Below, in pieces: positions 35,601-44,600 of a stretch of 64,000 nt of DNA (its first letter is position 1; each line of letters starts with the position of its first letter). The stretch spans positions 13,702,001 through 13,766,000 of the forward strand of contig CM065318.1 in assembly GCA_033032175.1 (NCBI GenBank), written 5' to 3'. The stretch is from Saturnia japonica (Eukaryota; Arthropoda; Insecta; Lepidoptera; Saturniidae). A program made the translations under genes and the position numbers. The notes beneath the pieces are model-generated. The model made no database searches and was not told where the DNA came from. It was given only the letters and a program-made list of their open reading frames with translations.

Positions 35601-38600
35601 ATAACGATTGCTTTTAAGTAATCGTTACACACATTTATTCTCAGCACTGTTTTAATTGTCTGTGTTCTAGTATTATTTTAAACCTGATTATTCTGTTTTT
35701 TGGGCTGCCATTTTATGTCGTCAGGATCGCCTTGACGTGCTGAGCGTTTGCATGTCATGCGCCAGTTTGCTTCTTTGGTGTTTTTAAAGTCATACTGTAT
35801 TCTTCACGAATTTTCACGCGACTATTCTCCTCCTTTTGCGTTTCGCGTCTCGGTCCTACGTTATTATGCCTCGCTCTATTCCACACGAATTGACTTACGT
35901 ATTTAGCATTTTCGTGGCGCGCTTTATCTTTGTAGTGTTCTTTTATCTCAATCCCTTCTTGCCCTTCCAGTTTTTTACATCATCGATTTTTGTTTGAATG
36001 GTTTTTACTTTGTTCTTCTTTATCTATTTGAGTTTGGGTGGAAATCTTAATTGTTTCTTATAAATAATGCCCGCATTTTATTGTTTTGTAATTTGTAGAT
36101 ATTTTTTTTATATTTCTCCCCATTCTCTGGAATGCCCTCAGCAATAGTCGACCCTTGATCGGGCAATGGTGTCCCATTTTCGCCGCACCGCACAGATTTC
36201 GTCGAACGCGTTGTCGTCTGCCTTTTCCATTTTCGCATTTACACAGTTTTTACAAACTGGTAAGTCTCCGTCCCTCCAGTGTTGGCACGCTGATTTGTGG
36301 TGGGGGCCCCCGCAATGGTTACGCAGATCTTTGCTGTCCTGGCACGATTTACGTCCGTGTCCATACTCCAGGCACCGCGTGCACTGTATCAGCGGCGTCT
36401 GGTCGAGCACAAACTCTGTTTGCAGGTCCGATATATATTCGACCAGCCGCCGTGAGACGAACCCACAGGATTGGCGATACCTGGAGTATGACATGGTTCG
36501 TGTCCGTATTACGGGCTTTCCGTCTATATCTCACGACTACCCTATATTCTTCGTCGGAGTCGTCTTTCAGCAGCTGTTGATTCTGATTTTTCAGGAACTC
36601 CAAGATCTCATCTGTATTTGTTGCCAGCACATCCTTGATTTTTACCAAGGGGGTTTTGTCCTCTTTGCGATGCGTATAATGTCGTCCTTTGAGTGGCATC
36701 CGATCACCACCTTCTGATTCCCGACCTTCCCGCATCGACGGCGGCTCTTATTTTATCTACGACGTCTCCACTAGAGTCCTCCTCTACTGTTGAGGAAACT
36801 ATTATTGAATGTGACGACGTCTGTATTCCTAAGTATAGTTGCAATAATGCATATAGATTTTCAACTTGAGGAAGTAGCAAGCTAGCTTACTAACATGCTA
36901 TCGTAGCAGGGCCTGATTTTGGGAAGATCTACAGGAGCGTCAGTCCCAAAGTCCTTACACAGAAGAAACCTACACAGTATGAGGTTTTGATTTTTTATAT
37001 AGGAAAAAATAACAAAAAAAAGTTCTCAATCATGAAGCACTTGGCTCCAAGGCCCCCCTTGTATCGTAGAATCATTATATTTTTATCTAAAACTAAGGCT
37101 CATATAATTCAAACTTAAACTTTCTCTAGTTCGCAACATCAGCAGCTTCAGATAACCATCCCTCCGAAATTAGTATTACATTTAGATTCTTTCTAGTTAC
37201 AGAGATGGCACAGTATGTCTAAAAGAGAGCGCGACATTTACAAAAAATTCTCCAATGCACTGGAACAGAGACGCTTATCCGGAATTAGTCGATACTAGTG
37301 TCTGCTCTAAGGACGGTATTCTTATATCGGCTCATAAATGCGTATTGGCAGCACGGTTGGAATATTTTAACGGGATGTTCATGCACTCTTGGACTGAGGT
37401 AATTTAATGAACATTGAAACAACGCATTTGACTGTCTTCCTCTTTCTTATTTTGTCCTACCCTAAGTAGGATCGACATAACAATTTTTTGCTTTTATATG
37501 GTGAACTGATATTTGGCTTAGTGTTTTACGACCGGCCACCAGCCTGACCTCAGCCATCCTTGGGATATTTTGTCTGGGAACTGGCTCTCAAGTGCAGCTA
37601 CCGAAACACACGTATAGGTGCTCAGCGACTGATTTTCAACTTGAAATTGGTAGCTAACCGGGCGGGCATTAGAAAATGCCTATCACTCACCTTGCTATGG
37701 TTTCATCACAATGTTTCCCATCACCAAATGAGATCTCATTGTAGAGATTCGAACTTATATCGATCGACGCCGGGTCCGTACGCTGTACCTTTGAGCCATT
37801 ATTGCTTAAATTACTACTTTTAACTGTTTTTATAGTATATTAATCATGATTCAGATATGTTCTAAAAACATACGTATTCTTTTAAAATATTATAATTGTT
37901 TCGAATTATATTGGCGTCTTCTTGCAACTTACTGTAACTCTAGCAATTTTTGTAACAATTTCCTGGATTAGACCTACTTGATCGGAGTTACAAAAAAAAA
38001 CATATTTCACAAATTCTTAATTTACCAATATTCTCCAGACTGTCACTACTAAATAATTATTATTACAGAGCAAATTATTATCAAAAGTAACTCTTCCCAT
38101 CAACCATGGAATCCTCTTGCCTGTCATCAACTTCTTATACACGGACTCGTGCCCGGAAATTCAAAACTGCGATAGCCTCGATTTCATATGCAATTTGCTT
38201 ATAGTCGCTGATCAATTATTCATCACCCGTCTCAGAGAGATGTGTGAGATTGCCCTAGCAAATATGATCACCTTAAAAAACTGCACGGAACTGTGCCAGT
38301 TTGCACACACTTACAATGCATCACAATTAAAGCAGTGCTGCATGGAATTCATTTGTCTAAACTTGTACAGCATCCTCGAAAACAGGTATCTGGATCATAT
38401 AGACGAATCCTTATTGGACAATATTACTAGTTATTATTGCAAGTTCAATTCCATAATGTCATCTCGAGTAATCACGCCATTTTACAATGCTCCAAGCGAT
38501 GATATCATCAATGAGTTTTCTAACAACTTTCCTTTAGACTTGAATGTAACAGATGAAGATATCAAAAGAGATGATGCATTAGTAGACTCTACTAAAAAAA

Positions 38601-41600
38601 AGAATAGGCAATCTAGGAAGATAGAGTATACCGAAAGCGAGAAAGAGAGGATGAGATATGAATCTGTCAGTTCTGTCACATCATTGGATTTATCGAACGA
38701 AACAGGTGATATAACGTTGTCGCTAAGTACCATTTCTAAAGATGAAACCGGCACTAAAGATAGACGTGAAAAATGGATCGAAGTGCCATCAACTCAAAAT
38801 AAGCAAGCGAAACTTGTACAAGCGCGATTGAAAGCAATAACTAACGCTAGGGAAATTCTAAACGAAAGCCCTGTAGAATCATTTACAAAACTCAATAGAA
38901 GTAGCTCTCAGGGTGCTATGATTACGGAAGCAACATCATCTCACATGTCAGTGTCTCCTAAAGAATCTCCTATTGCTGAAATAGCCTGGAGTCCTCCAAG
39001 TGGTAACTTCATTGTTAGCCATGTGGGCCCGAAACTATCTCAGAAGCAAAGAAAAAAATTGGCTTTGCAGGGAAATGAACAAACAAGTCTAGAGGATTAT
39101 GTGTCTAATAAATTAAACTTAAGCAGTCCACCAGATAAACCAAAAAACCCGTGGAAAATATGTGAAGTGCCTATCACTAGTAACAACCCTCGTATGTCAA
39201 AAACAGTAGAATTTAATAAGATATTGACTGATCAAAAGAAGCAGAAGGAAGACTTTTCGAGGATCATGACCAAACCTTTGTTATTAACACAGGTATCGTA
39301 GCAAAAACTAATTTAAGTTAATATGGTAATTAAATTCACTTTTTGACATTAATAAAAATGCAAAAAGAAAACTTTTCCCCCTGACTGGGAAAATCTATTT
39401 TTATTGCAAATAAATATTTTCTATAACAGTAAGCACAGTACAATACAAAATCAACAGCAATCACATAAAGATCAGTAATACATCCCTAGTCACCGTTGTT
39501 ATCCAGGTCTGCGTAAATAGAACAGCTGATTGTGAAACACAACTTGCTTATGTGATTCTGTCCATGGTAGTCACTACCTAGTCAGACTGTAGAGCCTTAC
39601 CACCTTACAAACCATAGATTTCTGCATAACCCAATGTTATTTGATTTATACATTAAGAGAGCGTTCAAGTATTATGTAACGCAATTTTTGACTCTCCCTC
39701 CCCCTCATAAACGCTACGTAACACCCAAGTCAGCAAGCAAATCTCCCTATTTTGATGACAGTACAGTATGAACTCACTTTAACAACACTGATTACAGCAA
39801 TGTGCACTAACGAATACTGACATTGAAAACAAAATAAAAATGACGTACAATACAGTTCAGAGATTCCTCTAAAACATAAAAAAAGGGTTGCGAAACTTGG
39901 GAAATTTTAATTGCATAGTTTTTTAACGTGTTGTGGCCTTGTAACGCATCGTAACGTTTTACAAGACCACCCCACCCCACTCCCAAATTACGTTACGTAA
40001 TACTTGAACGGCCCTTAAACTACTATGCATTTTTCTGACAGGTAATAAGTAGATAATTTTTAATTTCATACAGTAACCAATCAAACATTAAATATTCTTT
40101 TTCTGCTACACCATCCATGGAACATTAAGTGTCTTACAATTAACAAGTATATGGTATTCTTTCTAATACTTTTACATATTAAAACAAAGAATCACTGTTA
40201 ATATACATGAATTTAAAATAACTGTATGTATGTACATTAGGGTGACGCAAAAAAACCGACTATTTTCTTTTTTAGTCTCGAGTGAAAAAATGTTAATTTT
40301 TGATGTTTTAAGAGCCCCCTTTTTTTTTTTTTTTTAACCATGGGAAAATCCTGCATTGGATCCGCCTCCCGAGCCGGGCCGCTCAAGGGGACTCTTACCG
40401 ACTAAAACCCCACGGTGTTCTTCTCGCACCCGATGGCCGGGGAGCGGGAACTGCTTGCACATATCATCCGCTCGACCCGGCAGGTGTGGCCCTGTCACGG
40501 GGCCCCGTCGCGGTCGGAGGCAATCGGCACCTCCAACGAGCCTCGGAGAGCGCACGAACACCAGTGCGCCTCTTCCATCTCGGGCCTGCATTTACGCGGT
40601 GACGCACATGCCCAGGTCCGCCACCTGCAGACCCATTTAAGGCGGCCGGAGATCGTCACGCGGTCTCCGGCGCCTGGCTCGTTGACCGCAGGAGGGGAGC
40701 AAGGTGTTACGCTCCCGCTCCCTCCCCGCCTCCTCTTTCGCAAGCATGACTTGCTCGCAAAACGAGGAGACGGAGTTCCACCCGGTCTCGCTCTCGACCA
40801 TAGACAGAACCACGGCCGGGAGCGAGAGATCGGTGCCGATTGTCGCAACAACGTCGCGGCGCAGCGAGTCCCATGCGGGACAGACAGCTAGTGTGTGCTG
40901 CGCAGTATCTTCTGCGCAGCCACAATGATGGCACCCAGGAGCGATCTCCCGGCCTATGCGACACAGGTAACTCCCAAAACAGCCATGTCCCGAGAGTACC
41001 TGCGTCAGCCGGAACGTGAGGGTTGTTATGATTATAGTTTAATTTAGAATAGTTATGTATAATTTTCCAGCATACCTTACAATTTTCAAATAATATGGGT
41101 TTTACAATTTATTAGTACACAATTTTAATGTCCATAACCAAGACGTTCTTCTTGCTCCGACAGCTCAGCGTAGAGATCCTTGCCTAGGATCTAGAATAGA
41201 AGTCAGCACGGTGTAGGCCGTATCAGGATACACTGCTCAAGCAGACGACGCAGCACCAAATATCTTATCTATTGAGATTTCCTCATATGTAAAAGGAAAA
41301 GTTATTATTTGTATTATAAATACAAAATCCAGGTGATACTTTCCCGGTAGTGTTCTTTCAATGTTCAGTAGGTATTTGTCGTTTTGACAAAGGGTATTTC
41401 ACCCATATTAATATTAAAATTATAAATTATAACAATTAAAATAACTTTTCTATATAAATATGTTATAAAATAAACTATCTTTTCGACTCCCAGGTCTGTT
41501 GTACAATAATTTGGTTTCTATTAAAACATTTGATAAATATTATATAAACGTTACTACGATTCAAAAGTCTGCCGTACAATGAATTCCATGATCAGATCGG

Positions 41601-44600
41601 TCCTCAAAAATCTGTCATACTCTCTGTTCTAATTTTCTCTTTTGTTTGAATTCAAAATTTCATCTTACTAGACTTTTCTCATTTTAAAAATTCAAAATAA
41701 ATCTAATCATAGATTTATTTTGCTAAACTAGAACCTGGATAGAATATTTGTCTATACCTGAGAAACTCCTAACTGCGCATGCTCTATTACTATCAAAGAA
41801 TTATCAATGACGGAGATTGTCATAATATTGCAATGTAAACAATACGAACCTAAAATATTAACAAAGCTGTTGTTAAACCAAAATTATCAAGTTATAAATT
41901 ATCTAAACGCATCAATACATAAACCTATCATTAATTGGTATCCTGGAAATAAAAGAATAGGTACACCAAAACAATAATAAGGTAAATCAAATGAACTTAT
42001 GATGAATAATATAAAGTAGATATTAAATAGGATAAATAAGATTATCTTCCAGATAAATAATATAACAGGGTGCCATGCCGCCTCCGGAGCCATCTAGCCA
42101 GAATTGGCCTGATGGCTTCCACGATCGCCACGCCAAAACTAGGGTGGCTAAGTCGCAAGTCCCACACTTCCACCATGGGATTTTGGCGAAGCTCTGACCT
42201 GTACGCCGCAATCTCTCGCGGCGTTGGTCTCTCACCCCGCCTCAGCGCCTCCTCGCGCCATCTAAACAGCAGCGCGAGGGTCCTCGCTTCGAGATCCCAT
42301 GGCGGAGATCCAGCCAATAGGGAGGCTGCTTCGAACGAGACTGTACGGTACCCTCGGACAGCTCTGACGGCCATCGCTCTCTGCGGTTTACTCAGGAACG
42401 TGAGATGACGGACCGTCAGGCTGTCCGCCCACACTGGAGCCCCGTATAGGGTCATCGACCGTACGGCTCCCAGGTAGAGCTTCCGGCAAGCGGAACCGGG
42501 CCCCCCAAGGTTTGGCAACAGCCGCGCAAGTGCGCCTGCTGTGCCCATGAGTCGGAGGGTCAGCTGCCAGAAGTGTTCCACGAAGCTCCATCGGCTATCG
42601 AGGACGATGCCCAGGTACCTCATCGTCGACCCTATGCCGATGGTGACGCCTCCCACTACGATTTGGGATCCTTGCGGTGGTGCATTCCGAGGTCCATGAA
42701 AACACAGGGCCTCGGATTTACCTAGGCCCACCTCTAGTCCCAGATGCCTTATTCGACCTACGACTTGAGCCACCCCAGCTGTAGCTAATATTGTCGCATC
42801 GCGATGCGTCTTCCCTCGCGCTGTGACAAGGGTGTCGTCGGCATAGCAGACGACACTGACACCGCTGAGGGTCGCACCGCGTATCGCCCAATCATAGCCG
42901 ATGTTCCACAAAATGGGGCCAAGCACTGACCCCTGTGGAACACCGCTAGACATGTCTCGCCGACTCCATCCTTCCGGACCCGGGAAGGTGATGTTCCTCT
43001 GTCTTAAATAATTCCCGACGATGCGACGGAGGTAATGAGGCACTCCATGGTACCGGAGCGCCTCACGTATGCAGCTCCAGGGCAGGGTATTGAACGCGTT
43101 GGCGATGTCCAGGGACACCGCCAGCACCACTTCACCCTGGGAGATTGCATCCTCCGCCAGAATCTTCACGTGCGTGATCACGTGTATGGTGGAGCGCCCT
43201 CGGCGAAAACCAAACTGGTTTTCGGCTAAATCCGGCCCCACTTCCGTCAAGTGGTGGGCGAGGCGGTCTGCAATAACTCTCTCCATGAGTTTGCCCACCT
43301 CGTCCAGCAACACAATGAGGCGGAATGCGGACGGAGTGTCCACTGGGCGCCCCTCCTTTTTGAGCAGGACCAGCCGGCCGGTTTTCCAGCACAGCGGAAA
43401 TCGGCCCTGCTCAAAACACGCTGTAAAGAGTCTCATCAGTCGGGACTCGAGACTTCGTGAGCCAGGACCCATGCACGGCCTCGTATGCCGTCGGGTCCTG
43501 GAGCGGTGTTCTTCGACTGAAGCCGTCGCACCGCTCGGCTCAGCTCTTCTTGGGTCACTTTGGGTACGTCGCCATCCTCGTCCGCGTTGGTCGCCAAAGG
43601 CGAAGCCATGGATGGAGGGGTATGTTCTGTCCCCACTGGGAAAAGAGCTTCCAGAACTTGCTCGAGAAACCTAGGCTGGAGACTCTGGGTTACCGGGGGG
43701 GCCCATGGGCGAAGTTTGCTCCGCACTAGGCGATAAGGGCGCCCCCACGGATCCCGACTGAGCGTCTCCAGTAGTTGTTCTCGAGCCAAGGCTTTCGCCC
43801 TGGCTATAGCCTCTTTGAGCAATTTTATGGCAGTTCTGTACCCTCCGTATAGCTCCGCCTCCAGGGCAGTCGTATCTTGTGTTCAGCTTCGCCTCCGTCT
43901 ATGCCTGGTATATCGGCGTCTCGCCGAGACACAAGCATCGCGCAACTGCGCTATCTCGGCACTCCACCAATACACCTGGCGTCTGGCGGGTATACGCTTC
44001 TCTCGAGGCATAGCTGCATCACAGGCACACGTTACAACCCTTCGAAGCCGTTCAGCCTCCTGCTCCACATCGGCAGGCCTGTTGGGAGTCCCATCGAGAT
44101 CCCAGGCCTGCCCAATGATGGCTACGCTGAACGCCTCCACGTTGAGGCGTTTTAATGACCAACGCGGACCGCCCTCACTAGGGGTTTCTAGGACCGGACT
44201 GTCCGAGGTTTGGGCTCAGACGTCGAACCGGATATACCGATGGTCCGACAACGTCTTTACCCCCTCAAGGACTCTCCAGTCCCGCACACGGCGTGCTATG
44301 GCAGGGCTAGCGAACGATATGTCCACTATGGACCTACCCTGCTGTCGCACGCACGTGTAGACTGAACCTCTATTTAGGACGGATAGGCCAGTTGTTAGGG
44401 CCCACTCTTCTAGCTCCTCTCCTCTCGTATCCGTGGTCGAGAAACCCCAAGCTACAGATTTAGCATTAAAGTCCCCAAGCACTAGCATGTGGCGAGGGTG
44501 GCTACGGGTGACGACGTTACCCAGTTCAGCTAATAATACCTGGAAGTCGGCGAGACTCCAACTTGGGGGTGCGTACACCCCCACCACTGTGATATCGCCG

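Noticed and set aside
42070..43729. Plus-strand ORFs over the R1-clade RT
   Set aside because: Shadows created by GC-rich coding sequence on the minus strand.
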